Below are positions 44,666-56,808 of a stretch of 64,000 nucleotides of DNA, in pieces; positions within the stretch are counted from its first letter, which is position 1, and every line of letters begins with the position of its first letter. The notes under the pieces are model-generated. The model worked only from the letters and a program-made list of their open reading frames with translations. It was not told the DNA's origin and did not search any database. The translations under genes were made by a program, and so were the position numbers. The stretch is from assembly GCA_047967505.1 (NCBI GenBank), contig CM106539.1, one strand, 5' to 3'. The DNA comes from Dipteris shenzhenensis (taxonomy: Eukaryota > Polypodiophyta > Polypodiopsida > Gleicheniales).

Positions 44666-46065
44666 CAATTAATTCACCTTGGATACTTGGATTGGCTTTT
44701 GAAATTTTGGCTGTCTTAACCCATGGCTTTGAGACTTTCCATCTCCTCCTTTCATTCCATTGACATTCCATCTCCTCCTTCCTCCCAAAGCTAAACTTCC
44801 ATCTCCTCCATCATCATTGACCTTCTATCTCCTCCTTCCTCCCAAAGGTGCCTCTTTTCTTTCCACCTCCTCCCCTCTCCAAGCCTCTATCCAAGAGCTC
44901 CTTTTTTGTGACACGTGGCAAGTCTTGTATTTTAAACTACATGTCTATGATCCTGAACATATTCGAAGCTATATGTTTAGACCTCCAATATTTATTTCTT
45001 CTACTACAACACAAACTTTTTATTGCTCCACAACTTTGACTAGTAATATAGTCGATCAATTTAGACATCATCTTTTATAGATATTGTTCAACTTGGATGA
45101 GCTATAAAGCCTAAGCAAGGTATTACTAATTTGAGAAAAAAATCTACCATTGTCGTCTTAGTTTGGAAAAACTATTATATGTTAAATCGTCTCTTCTAAA
45201 AATTAATTGTTAAGGTTTAAAAGATGTTCCATATCATATTGTGTGAATTACTTAAGTAATGCAAGATTAGACTGTTATGTGAGGCTTGAAATCTACATTA
45301 TGCAATAATTCTTCACTTGCATCATTAATGATTGAACGGTTCAATATGCAACAGTTTGTATGCTTTCTTCAAAAGATTATAAGCATTTAGACCATTAATT
45401 TGAAATTTGTTTCCAAGTTAAATAAATTGTGATTGTAAAGAAAATTTCATTTCTACATTGTCATTAAATCTTATCTTTAAGTAGCATGTGCATTATTCAA
45501 ATTGGATTCTTTGAAAATTTTAATTTAATGGCATACATTGATTCGTGTGTCTTAATTGTGAGAACTATGATTCAATTTACATCTTTGCATCCTAAAAACC
45601 TATGATTTGTTGTCTATTACATAAATGAATATTGTTGATCTTAAGAAAACAAGCTAATTATGAATGAGAGTCTCCCAAGAGTTTAAAGTAGGGGTAGCCC
45701 TAGTTTGATAACTAGAGTAGGATCTCTCTTGACATGTTCTTCTTCTACTGATAGAACATCGATAAAAATCAAAGATTGTATTTCCAAAGGAAAACAGTCT
45801 CCATGTCCAAGTGCTTTGAATTTTGTAGAGCCATTTGAATATATTGGAAATGATGAAAAGGACATTGGTGTTGTGAATCCATTGTTAATTGAGGAGATCG
45901 ACCTTTATGTCAAAACACCATTTATGATTCCAAACTTTTCATATCATAGATCTTTGAAAGTGGGCCTTTTAGATATAGAACGAATTTCATGCATCACTTA
46001 TACATAGAAGAATTTATTATGAGGATTTCTTTAGGACTTTGAACATTGGAGATTCCATTAAAATC
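44666..46065. other. No clear gene
   Basis: A CCATCTCCTCCTT-type repeat at 44,735-44,880, then AT-rich DNA. A 100-codon open frame on the + strand (45,705-46,007) is not low-complexity but resembles nothing I recognise; without other evidence I do not call it a gene. Confidence 0.5.
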
Positions 46066-46400
46066 TCCATATTTTTTATTTTTTCAAGAAATGCCGGCTT
46101 TCATTAAGGTGGGGGTCAATCCCAAAAACCAAACCCGATACAAAAGATGGCAAAAAATGGGCTACTCACCCTAGGCCTATGCTAAGATAGCACTTATACA
46201 CACCAACAAAGGCTAGCTTCTAAAACACTACCTCAAAGGGAACCTCTTTCAGACTCAACTAGCTTCTGTAAGTCTATCATAAAACTTCTATCCAAGTTGA
46301 GAATCCATGAATCCTTGTAGCCCACACCCCCTACTTCTCTAAATACCAAATGATTCCTTACCAACCAAATGGCCTCACAAACAACTCTCCTCACATAAGG

Positions 46401-48012
46401 CTAGCATGCCTTCAGCGTTGACGGACACCTTGAAGCATCACCAAGTAGCACCATTTGCCAATTAGCAACCAAATTAAATCTAGACATTAGTCTGACCTTT
46501 TGCATTGCCCCCTCAATCCTCAACCAAACCCCCTTGGAGGTCGAGCAGTGCCAAAACGAATGTTGCATACGCTTAGTAGAACTTCCACACATAGGGCACA
46601 CAAACTTAATGTGAATTCTCTTAGCAAGCTTATCTCGAAGAGGGAGCCAGTGTGATGAACAATTTTCCACAAAAGAAATCTCACCTTCCCAACCCTCCAC
46701 CTGTGCTAAATCTCCTTAAATTTGTCCCTCCACCATCCCGATGAGACCAACAAAGTCCCCATTTCTTACTGAGATCATTAGTGACATTTGATCCTCAAGA
46801 AACAATCTATACGAGGCCTTAGCAGAAATTGTTCTCAATTGGGTCTTGCCCAACCACCATTGTTGGACTCTTAGGCCCCTAGAAATAGATCATTTGGTCA
46901 GCCAATCCTCTGTAACTCTCCTCAAAATTGAGTTCATAAACACCGTCTCCCTCACATTGAGCAAGAATCGGCAAGTTATCTCACCTAGATGTATAAAAAA
47001 TCCCTTATTGATGTCCCAAATCTGCTCCCAATACCTTATGCCCTTCTTAAAGATGGCCCTGGCACATGAAATATTTAAGAGGGCCAAAGGTTGTCCATCC
47101 ACAACCCCATATTTACTCCACCAAATGCACTCCCCCAAATTGACATCACCCCAGACACCCCATTCCCTTACATGACAATAATTTTCCATGCTGTAACAAA
47201 CCTTGCTATCAGATTTGAACCCCAAATTTGCACTGGGAAATAAGAGAAAAGCCTTTCCTACCAGTTTAGCCCTAGCCAAGTTCCCATTTTAACCCTACCA
47301 GTTTAGCCCTAGCCCTAGCCAAGTTCCCATTCCCATTCTTCTGCCATTCTCCACAAACCAATAAAACATCTCCACCCACAGAGCATTACTCCCAAACAAC
47401 TCGGGAGCCATTTTGCAATTAAGGGGACATTCTCAAGAGCCACATCAGGAACCCTCAATCTCCCCTGTTGCTTGGGAGCCTTGAGAGGTTCCCTTATAAT
47501 GCATCCAACACTTCTTGTCCTCTTCAACCCACAAGAAGGCATGGAATATTTTCTCAATCTCCAGCCAATGAGAGTGCCTAAATTTCCACACAATGGTCAC
47601 ATAAATTTCCATCACTGAGAGTACATGCTTTACCACCAAAGATCTTGCATTCCATCCAAGGTACAAGACATGCCACCCCTAGAGCTTGGCCCTGATATGC
47701 TCCTTAAAACACTCAAATCTCCGTCTCAAGGTCACCCCCAAGCCCAAAGGCACACCAAGATATCTAATTATCTCACCCCTAGGGGTCCACTCAGCACTGC
47801 ACAGGCATGGAAGCTGCCAAGTCCGTGGTTTAGGATCTAAGGAAGTCCTAGGTGCAAATGATTTCTACCAATTGTTGGACAGATCCCAAGACCAAACAAA
47901 AATCAAAGATCAACCTTTTACGGGTATCAACACTACTCGAATCCTTCTGCATAATGTCATCAAATCATCAACAAACATGACTTGCCCCCTGAAGGCAAAC
48001 GAACACCCATAA
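46401..48012 (-). pseudogene. LINE-5 ORF2 C-terminal half (RT end to zf-RVT)
   Basis: Pieces right to left: MFVDDLMTLC near 47,975 in the position of the RT FADD motif, IRYLGVPLGLGVTLRRRF, LVVKHVLSVMEIYVT, FLWVEEDKKCWMHY, REPLKAPKQQGRLRVPDVAL, then zf-RVT WLPLRDKLAKRIHIKFVCPMC with HSFWHCSTSKGVW (46,560). This is the normal order for plant LINE ORF2. Confidence 0.82.
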
Positions 48013-48127
48013 GCCATCCCTACCTACAACCATCTTTAATCGATTCAACAAGGGAATTGAACACAGGAAATAAGAAGTGGTGCAATCGGGCATCCATGCC
48101 TAATCGATTGAGTTAAACTGAAGCATC

Positions 48128-48425
48128 CTACCACCCTAAATCTACGCCTACAAAAACTGCAACAAACCAACCTCTTGGGTGACAAAAAAGATCCCTTGCC
48201 CCCAACGACTTTCTAGTCAAAATAGCACACCCTCCTTTTTCCCTAACCAAACAATTCTCAAACACATCATATCCAAGCTTTAGGTTGAAAACCAAAAGGA
48301 TCACACTCCCCACACTTAAGCTCCTGTAGGAAAATAATGTCCACATTAACCTTTTGAAGACCATCAGACACCCTTTCTACTTAATTTGGTTATAATAGCC
48401 TCTAAGATTCCAAGACATGGTCAAG
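48128..48425 (-). pseudogene. LINE-5 ORF2 endonuclease N-terminus
   Basis: MSWNLRGYYNQIK at 48,418, then, after a frameshift, VNVDIIFLQELKCGECDPFGF, the start of an APE-type LINE endonuclease. The rest of the endonuclease and most of the RT are deleted before 48,012. Confidence 0.75.
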
Positions 48426-48724
48426 ACAGACTTAAACATTGCCACTCTATGGTACATCTACGCATCTACTGATACGCCAAGGTGTGGTAAGCATTATGGA
48501 AAAAATTACATCGTTTTTTCTTACCTTGCCTCAAATTCCTTGCCACCTCGTTAAGCCTTTTGAAAACTAACCTCGAGGAGAGGACACGCATGCTCTGATT
48601 GCTTGTGCCAAGAACTTTCTTCCCACCTTATTGGTACTCCAGAGTTCTCTTTTGATGATATGCTTCTGGCATCTTTTCCTCAAGGCCTTCCGGGCCACTA
48701 CTTTATTGGAAAGCTTCATATTGG

Positions 48725-49735
48725 TTAGTCTTCACCACCTCCACTAAGCTCCATGTCGCTCTTCACCCCCTCAATCCCTTGCACACATTCAATATGAGAT
48801 GGATTAGAAATTCTATCGTGCACAACCTCCTTCGACTTATCCTTATGGACGGCCACCCTCCAAGGCTCCTCGACATCATTGCTAGTGAACTTATCTTCAA
48901 TTCCCATCTCCAAACCCTTTCCAGTGGTTTCAATCGGTTGCATGTCACCTTGCTTTGCCAGATCTCACTTCAATCCTTCAACAAGAGTGGACACAGACTC
49001 CTCTGGCTGTCCCCCAATCACCAAATGAGTGTTAGTAGCCCTCTTAGGGGAATTCTTTGCAAAATGGAAGGTATCACAATAGATGAAGCAAGAGTTAGGA
49101 AACACCCCAAATACGACTTGTTGCGGAATAACATAACCATCCACGAGCTAAAATTCCACAAAATTTGGCATATCTAGATCCAATCTCGCTTGAGGTTTGA
49201 TGGCGATTCCAAGGGAGGTGTGACAAGAAGAACGTGGCCTAGACACTGCAATACGTTCCACCAATTTCATCAGAATGGTAGGGAGATTTGGAAGGTCAAT
49301 CTAGCCTAAAAATTCATGAAAAAGGAACTCGTTGATGCTAAATAAAGGGCTCCATGGGATAACCAAAATGGTGACACAAGCAGATCTTCCCACCAATTCA
49401 TCTCTGAGCTACTCCGAGGCCAACAAAACCATAAAAAACCCCTTCTTGAGAAATCATGCAGCAAATCTAATGGAAGGAATATCGCATTCATAAGAGAGGA
49501 ATTCCTCAAGCTCTACCAGTGATGGGACACATTTAGTGAAAAAAAGCTACACCCCTCCTTTGGCAAGCTACATGAGCTCCAGCTTAACCTCGTTGAGCCC
49601 AATCTTAGATGATACACTGTGCTTCTTCCTCGATTTGAACCACGGCTTCCTAGCAACCTCCTTGGATATCCTTTGTGCTTCTGCATGCAATAACTTCTTG
49701 GCAAGATCATCATGAATCTCTGGAAAAACACTTCC
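48725..49735 (-). pseudogene. LINE-5 ORF1 (DUF4283/zinc-knuckle type)
   Basis: Broken reading with SLVELEEFLSYECDIPSIR, GFFMVLLAS, WSPLFSINEF, RLDLDMPNF, then CFIYCDTFHFAKNSPKR, a decayed CCHC knuckle, and an acidic tail with DVEEPWRVAVHKD. Order matches plant LINE ORF1. Frameshifts and stops throughout. Confidence 0.65.
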
Positions 49736-49985
49736 TATCCTTCTTGCAAGTGTCTTAGCATAGGACAGTGGGAGTCTCGTCCTTCTTTGTGACTAGCTCT
49801 TGTCTCATCCCTTGACTTTGAGGAACCACTATTACCTTGAGACCTCATGCATCCCACACACCCTTCCCTAGACATCTCATCCCTTCTTGAGCACTTTGCT
49901 TGGCCAACACACCTGCAATCAGCCACTGACAGGAAGGAAGCTCTCATGCACTAGACTTCACAAGCTCATGAGATTCCCACCTCTT

Positions 49986-52499
49986 GCTTTAACCCTAGTG
50001 GATTTGTCATTGTCGACCAGAATCTCCAATTTTTAACTGTGTAAAAGAAATCCTATAGATGATGGAGGAACCTCGGACTTTAGTTTAGAATTTAATTCTT
50101 CAACAAGAATTGAATGAATGAATCAATTTCCAGTCAAGTCCTTGTTCTTCCCTAAAACTAGTATATTAAAATACAAGGAAAAACTTGATAAACAAAAAAG
50201 AAGGCAATTAGTTGTCATTAGCAATGTTGATTTCCCCGATCATCAAGTGGGCACCTCATTTCGGAAGAAAGACAAGCTCCTTTTCTGTGATCAAGAATTG
50301 GCTGACAATCTAATCACTGTTATAATTATGCATTAGTATTTCAAAATTATTAGTTGCTTGTATTAATAGAGTTCTTTCTACATTTTAGTTTTTTGAGTAA
50401 GAGGAACTCTAGCTTCGTGAAGGTGTTAGAGAGGTTTAAAAATGTTGCGGAGTTATAGTTTATGTTAAGGAATGTTGGTTGCAAAAAAAAACACAACCAA
50501 TAGTCCTTAATATGCTTGACTTGACTACAATTACTCTAGTGAAAGTGCACAGAATACTTGAATTGTCAAGGGTTTTAAGTACCCACATTCAACAAATAAG
50601 CTATGGTAATAGGTATTCCTTATGTTAAGTGAAGGTTTGATGCTCACTGTCCCCTATTTATGATGAGATATATTCTTGAGATATAAGGGAGAGATACTAA
50701 TTTAATTTGATTTGTTTCAAATATGTGGTACTCTTTTCATTATCAATATCAATTAAACATTGCATGAATCTATATGTGGTACATGTAAAGAAAGAAAGGT
50801 AAAAAGGTTTTTTGTTTGGTTTGCAAAAAATTAGTTCTTTAATTAAAGTCACAAACCTAAAAGCTATGATCAACACAATAGATGGAGCCTTAATTGAGGT
50901 GATTTTAAAGGACTAGTGGGTGTATAAAGTTTTGTAGGTACCATTATTTTGTTGACTTTCTATAGAGAAATACTCATCTACTCAAATTTGAATTATTATT
51001 CAAAGGGTGGAAGGTAGATGTTTGACAAATATGTTTGGAGTTATGATCGGTTACATACTAATTGGAAACATAGTGGCAACATAGATTTGCTTTTGAACAT
51101 GTAATACTCAATGTACTCAATTGCATTTTTGGGCCTTACACATTCACAATAATTGGCATGAATCTATTAATGGAAATCCTAGTACATTGAAAGGATGGAA
51201 ATGTTGTTATTTTTTTGATATACATCTGCTCCTTTTACATTTGAAAATTAGATATTATACTACAAAGAGGTAGAAACTATTAACACTAAGCATTCTTGTA
51301 AGCACTATTATTTAAAATTGAGAAATGGAGACACAACATTAAGAAACACATTATGATGTTAACAATGTTTTTTGAGATATGAATATCATACATGTTCAAT
51401 TATCATATAACAAAATTTATGCTTAAGAGAAAAATTGTTTACAAGGATTAAAAAAGCAACATCCAAACAATAGTGAGCATCTTAAGAAAAAATACTCAAA
51501 CATGAAAATGTCCATGAATACACTTAAACACAAAATAGGTGAACTTAGAAACTATTAAGAAACCCAAAAATATATAACTCAATTGTCCACTACAGTTGAA
51601 GCATAATCAAGAAAATGTTTAAAATATGGATTAAATGAACACCAAAGTAACACACCCCAAAAAAGAGGTCAAAAGTGTGAGCAATCGATTGTAGTTGACA
51701 TGAATGCCAGTAAACAAAAATACATAGAAATATTTGGGAGTTGTTCTAAACACATTCTAAAATGCAATACTGAAATTAAAGACACTCCCATTTATGAACG
51801 ATTTTCATGTGAATGATTACTATTTACAACAAACCACCTTTTTAAAAGGTTGAGAGAAATAAAACCATGTTAAACTATATTGTTTAAATCTAAAGAAGAT
51901 CTAATATGTATAGTTCAAGAAAGGAATACAAAAAATTAGACTTCCAAATATCATACTCCATGTTAAATAATTCTTAATCAACCAATATATGTAGTGTCTA
52001 TTTTGAATGACATAGAAGAACATTCCAGCCATAGAGTTCAAAGTTGCATACATCAAGAATGCATGGCATGCCTTCAAAGGAAAAGTAAATTTCCCTTCCT
52101 TCATTCCACTAGTGCACCCACACCCCCGTCTCCCACGAGCAAACAATGTTGAGATGAATTGAAGAAGTCCCCCCAGGACATGCCAAACACACTGATAGGT
52201 TTTGTACCTCAAGAGCTCGATTAGGAGATGAGCAACTCAATTGCATCATGTTTGGCTTCTTGTTAGTTGGTCCGTCTTTACACTTAGTGCATGATTTAAT
52301 TATGCTACATTCAGTCTAGTTAGTGTGCACTTTTGTCCACAAACTATGGTACCTTATGGTGATGTGTGTTTATCGTGGCCTTCATGTGCAATCATGTGCA
52401 AGCTGCATGATTTGCATTGGGAAGCAGGTCTAGTATTGTGAGAGTACTTTAAGACTTTCATGAAATTTTGTTTTACCTCAATTGGGTGTACGTCTACTA
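49986..52499. other. AT-rich region without recognised genes
   Basis: High A+T, no open frame above about 100 codons. The 103-codon minus-strand frame at 51,901-52,212 is hydrophobic in part but unrelated to any family I know. Could hold very old transposon remains. Confidence 0.6.
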
Positions 52500-52502
52500 T
52501 GT

Positions 52503-52665
52503 TTTTTTTTGGAGTTAGGGTGTTCATGGTATCTAGGTTGTAGGCTAACTATGTTTTTGTTTTCAAGTTAGGGTGTTCATGGTCTCTAGGTTGTAGGCTA
52601 ACTATGTTTTTGTTTTCAAGTTAGGGTGTTCATGGTCTCTAGGTTGTAGGCTAGCTATTAATTGT
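52503..52665 (+). repeat. 53-bp tandem repeat, three copies
   Basis: GTTAGGGTGTTCATGGT starts at 52,514, 52,567 and 52,620, with only one or two differences between copies. Confidence 0.9.
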
Positions 52666-52984
52666 CTAATGTTGATTTTTGCATCTCAATTGTGTTGTGT
52701 TTCTTTAATAAACATAGCATATTTTTGGTTTTGTTCTTGGTTTACTTTTCATGGGTTTAGGTTTTTTGTTTGTCTTATGGCTTGAGGTTCACTAGTCTTG
52801 ATCTTAAGCCTTGTATCAAGGCCTATGGGTTGAGATTGGTGCAATGGGAATTTTTTGGGCAAAGCAAGGAATATTGTCTCTCTGTGACTTTGACAAATAA
52901 GTCTTGTTTCAGCTTTTTGATAAAGCTATCATTTCTTTCTATCACAATCAAATATCTACATATAAGAATTCAATGGTAATGTCT

Positions 52985-53500
52985 CCCCTTGAAATTTGTA
53001 GTAGAGCGTATGGTCTACATTTGACTTCATATGTCCCACTTTAGCAAAATACTTGTCAATTTCATTAAATCAACACTTGGGTGTGCTTGCTTTAAGACAT
53101 AGAGACTTTTCTTGAGATGGCAAATCTAATTCTATTTTCCCTGCTCAATATACCCCAATAGTTGTTGCATGTAGACGTCCTCATCTAAGCAGTCATTGAA
53201 AAAATAAATTTTGACATCTAGCTCGTGCACATTCCATCTTTTGAGTGTAGCTATTGATATAAAAAATCTTATGGATTCCAACTTTGCTATTAAAGCCTAA
53301 GGCTCATCATAATTTGACCATATTATTGTACTAACCTTTTGCAAGTAGTTTTGTATCTTTCAATGTCACATATGGATTGTAGTTGACTTTGTAAACCCAA
53401 GTTTTCTATTGAATTCTTTCCTAGTGGCAAGTCACATTAATCCCAAGTGTTGTTTTTATACAAAGCATCCATTTCTGCATTAAGGGTAGTTCTCCATTTT
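52985..53500 (-). pseudogene. Copia D reverse transcriptase remnant
   Basis: Very decayed copia RT, read right to left: WRTTLNAEMDALYKNNTWD, then ERYK, TLKRWNVHELDVKIYFFND and LDEDVYMQQLLGYIEQG, the expected RT order. Many stops. Oriented opposite to the integrase piece beside it. Confidence 0.75.
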
Positions 53501-53619
53501 ACTTTGGGTAGCTTTAGAGACAGTTCTATAGATAAATAGGTACTCTTTATTTGATACATACAACATTAATGTTTTAGTGTACCACTTCATGTCCACCAAT
53601 GACTACCAGATAGGCGAAA

Positions 53620-53981
53620 AGATCAAAGTACTTGATTAGATAGAGGAGGTGAATACGTGTCTTTGTCATTCATGAGCTTTTGCAAGAGTAATGGAAATCC
53701 ACACCACAAACTACTTAATTGACTTCCACATGACCTAATACAAGGTATACATCTTATGAGGCATTTAATAGACTTAAGCCAGGCATTGGGCATCTCCACA
53801 TTTTTGCATGCATAGCACATGCTCGCATACATGACAATCGTTGCAAGAAGCTAGATTTTAAGTCACATTAATGCATCATGGTTGGATATGGACATGAGAA
53901 CAAAGCATACGAGCTGTATGATCCCATCAGCCAAAAGGTCATCATCTCTAGAGATGTATTATTTGATGAAGAATTATAATG
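53620..53981 (+). pseudogene. Copia D integrase C-terminal remnant
   Basis: Decayed copia integrase on the + strand: a GGEY-like start near 53,648, then GIGHLHIFACIAHARIHD and VGYGHENKAYELYDPISQ, KVIISRDVLFDEE before a stop. The last block is well conserved. The linker beyond (to about 54,190) is unrecognisable. Confidence 0.78.
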
Positions 53982-54198
53982 AAAGACATCAAATACATAA
54001 GAGATAGTCACACCAACTAGTCAATCATAGAGAAGGTTGATGTGACAAAAAGCAAGAAACTACAAAAGATCAACCAGAAGAGCAACAACTCAAAAAATCA
54101 ACAAGAGAATAGAGACCACCATCTATGTTGACATATGCAGGAAGGAAAAACAATATAAGTAGAAAGCATGAATTATTTTCTCATGACTACCACAATGG

Positions 54199-55240
54199 CT
54201 ACAGAAGAGAGAGTTTACTGTGAGAATGCAAAGCAACATGCTTCACAAACTTTCCAAGAAGTTGAAGTTTAGGAATGTTGATTGCTATTTTAAAATCAGG
54301 AGAGTCAAGATACTTAGTGCATAATTGTCTCCTAGTCTCTGCATTGTGACACCCACCAATAACAAAATAGTCATAGATATTTGTTTTGGAAACATTAAAA
54401 CTGCTCTTATTAGGACAAAGAGCTAGATCCACCATGACAAAAAATGGGACCACATTGGCCAAAGGGTTTATCTTCATCCTGGACCTTCGACTTGACACAT
54501 GTACATGAGGTGGTTTGACCTCAAGTGGTCTCCTACCAGTGTTTAGTTCCTTAGGAGGCGTAAGAAGCTTGCTTGTTTGAATTGAGAATGGCTTGGCACC
54601 AAGCGGCTTGTTTTGCTTTATCTGCTCTCTTGGAATGCTTTGTTTAGTATCCACAATGTGTGAATTCTATTGCATGCCAAGAACACCAGTGTCAACCTCC
54701 ACATCCTCTGAGCTTGGTGCTAAATCAAAATCTTGATTCTATGGAGTCTGCTTTCATCTCTTAACTGCACCCTTAGCACTACCCTCTACTAGCCCAAGTG
54801 AGGAGTTAGTATTGGTCCTCTTGATGCTCTAAGTATTTGGGGACTTCTAACTTTCGTTTTCCATTGACACCTTCTCTAAAAAAATGTAAGTGAGCAGTTT
54901 TGGCAAGAGTCTGGAGGTGGTCCTTACTACTTCCTTTACATCTACTTTCAATTAGGGAGGCTTAATTTTGTCAAAATCACAATCGATCTCAATTACTAAA
55001 GTCTCCTTGATCCTTTGATACTTAGGTCATAAAGTCATTTCCATCTTCACTATAGGTAACTGACCTTACAAGACCACAACACTTGTAATTCTTCTCATCG
55101 TCGAGAAGATGGAACCCCTTGCAAAAAATAATAATAAGTCTCTGTCCATGATCTCCAAAAATCACCTATTGCAAAGGTACTAGTGGAATCCTTTAGAAAT
55201 GTCTTGGGGGCCTTCTTGGTGGAACTGCTCTACTGTTAAC
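54199..55240 (-). pseudogene. Degenerate ORF with ParB/sulfiredoxin-like motif
   Basis: Best stretch is 54,654-54,199 (151 codons): a basic N-terminal half (SRRSRMKINPLANVVPFF), then MVDLALCPNKSSFNVSK, YFVIGGCHNAETRRQL and a hydrophilic end. The IGGCHNAETRR segment recalls the DGNHR/GERR loop of ParB/sulfiredoxin-like folds. Related readings with stops continue upstream to about 55,240 (KYQRIKETLVIEIDCDFD; SSEDVEVDTGVLGMQ). This could be a transposon-encoded protein. It points away from the DUF7869-like gene, with the repeat array between them. Family assignment is tentative. Confidence 0.45.
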
Positions 55241-55744
55241 AACTTCTAATGAGTAGGTGGCTTGACGTTGAGGAGGCCTCTTACTATCCTCTAGAGACAA
55301 ACAACTTCATTTGTGTTGTAGGTGAGGAAGCTTTAGACCTAATTTTCTCGGTGATTTTGATAGGGGTTGTAATAGGAAAGGAACCCAGAAGGTTAGATTC
55401 ATCACTGGGCTACTTAGTTTTCAACTTGATTGGTCTGCAAAAAGAGAGACATGACAAAATAGCAATTGTGTTAGAAATTTGAATAAAAGCTTAGAACCAA
55501 TTTAAAAAATAAGAAAAACAAAAATTTTGGAGCATAAAAGTACCATTTTATTGCCAAAAACTTCAAAAACCCAAGGGTCCTCAGCATTATACAAATGTAC
55601 AAAAACTCTATATTTTACAAAAGAAAAATGACAAAAGAACACCCAAAATATGCTAGATAACCATAAGTTTTTCAAAAAAAATTATGAAAATCAACAAAAA
55701 CAATCAAAATTTGTTCCTTGGGATTATAAGTCTAAGGAAGTTAA

Positions 55745-56226
55745 GAAAATTTGATCCCAAGGATTGGATTAGCCTGCATAATCATGTGAATTCGATCTTA
55801 GGTATTGGATTAGCGTGCATCCCACATAGGGACTACATGCTAATCTGATCCTGAGGATTAGATTTGCATGAAGAATGCATGCAAATCCAATCCTTGGCAT
55901 TTTATTTCCATGTAAATGCATGCTAATCCAATTGTCGAGATCAAATTAGCACCACTCTTCATGTAATTCCGATCCCATGGATTGGATTTGCATGAAGCTT
56001 CATGTAAATTTGATAATTGGGATCAGATTTGCATGGAGCTTCATGCTGATTTGATCCTTTGGATTGGATTACCATGTAGACCCTATGTGGGATGCATGCT
56101 AATCCAATCCTAGGGATCGTGTTAGCATGCATCTACATGCAAATTTGATCTTAGAGATTGGATTTGCATGTAGCCCACATCGGGATTGCATACGAATTGG
56201 ATCTCAGGATTGGATTTACATCAGGG
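55745..56226. repeat. Array of about 11 imperfect 41-53-bp units with internal dyads
   Basis: Each unit follows AATTTGATCC-nnnn-GGATTGGATTTGCATG-nn-CATG with variation. GATCC and GGATT form a small dyad, and neighbouring units are often joined through GCATGCATG. Some units are partly inverted (CTAATCCAATCC against GGATTGGATTAG). The array is rich in CATGCA, the RY-type core. It lies between two divergent degenerate ORFs. Confidence 0.75.
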
Positions 56227-56808
56227 CTTTCCAAAAAAAAAGAATGATTTTATTTGGATAACAAATATTTTTATATGCGTAATTGCAATGAAAATGAAAG
56301 AGCATCTAAAAAGAATCTAATGATTCCACTCACTTTTTGGGGTATGTAGACATTTTAGATGTTGGCTTGGATTCTACAGGCTATTAGAGTTGGGAGGAGG
56401 GAGATTAGGTGGATTAGGGTTAGGATTTTGATGTTATAGTTTTAGATAATCAGGTCAACGTAAATTACAATTTCAAGTCCAACATTTTAAAAAATATGAA
56501 AATATTTACTTTTTCAAACAACTACTTAAAAATTAGTTTTTCATTATTAGCTCAATATAAATAACGTTTTCATGTCCAAGGTACACATTTTCAAAAATAA
56601 TATATTAATATATATTTTTCCAAAGATGTGGATCTCAAAACCCTTTTTTGGCATTATTATAGTCCTTTTTGGGTTCCATTTTTAGGGTCGGTTTAGGGTG
56701 TACAATAATAGGCCTAAATACATTTGTCTATATATAATGCTAGGCTTCTGTATGGGCATTTCCTTATTGTAATTGTGATCTTCAAGATGTAAATCTTAGT
56801 CTCAACCT
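56227..56808. other. Possible 5' region of the DUF7869-like gene
   Basis: AT-rich, no open frame, with a CTATATATAATG TATA-like site near 56,730 about 80 bp before the first ATG of the following gene. Promoter function is only inferred. Confidence 0.35.

Larger units (their letters stand above)
46069..49985 (-). mobile_element. LINE-5, decayed LINE of a second family
   Basis: Antisense LINE with its poly-A visible as A/T-rich TTTTTTATTTTTTC at about 46,073-46,087. Right to left: ORF1 with knuckle-like CFIYCDTFHF, endonuclease start, a large deletion, RT end, post-RT region and zf-RVT. It differs from LINE-1/-3/-4 in every motif, so it is a separate family. All reading frames are broken. Confidence 0.82.

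Noticed and set aside
51901-52212. Possible small membrane protein on the minus strand
   Set aside because: Isolated frame in AT-rich DNA with no promoter, splice or similarity support.
55745-56226. Repeat array as a CRISPR
   Set aside because: Units are imperfect, contiguous and partly inverted, with no constant repeat/unique spacer pattern, and this is plant nuclear DNA.
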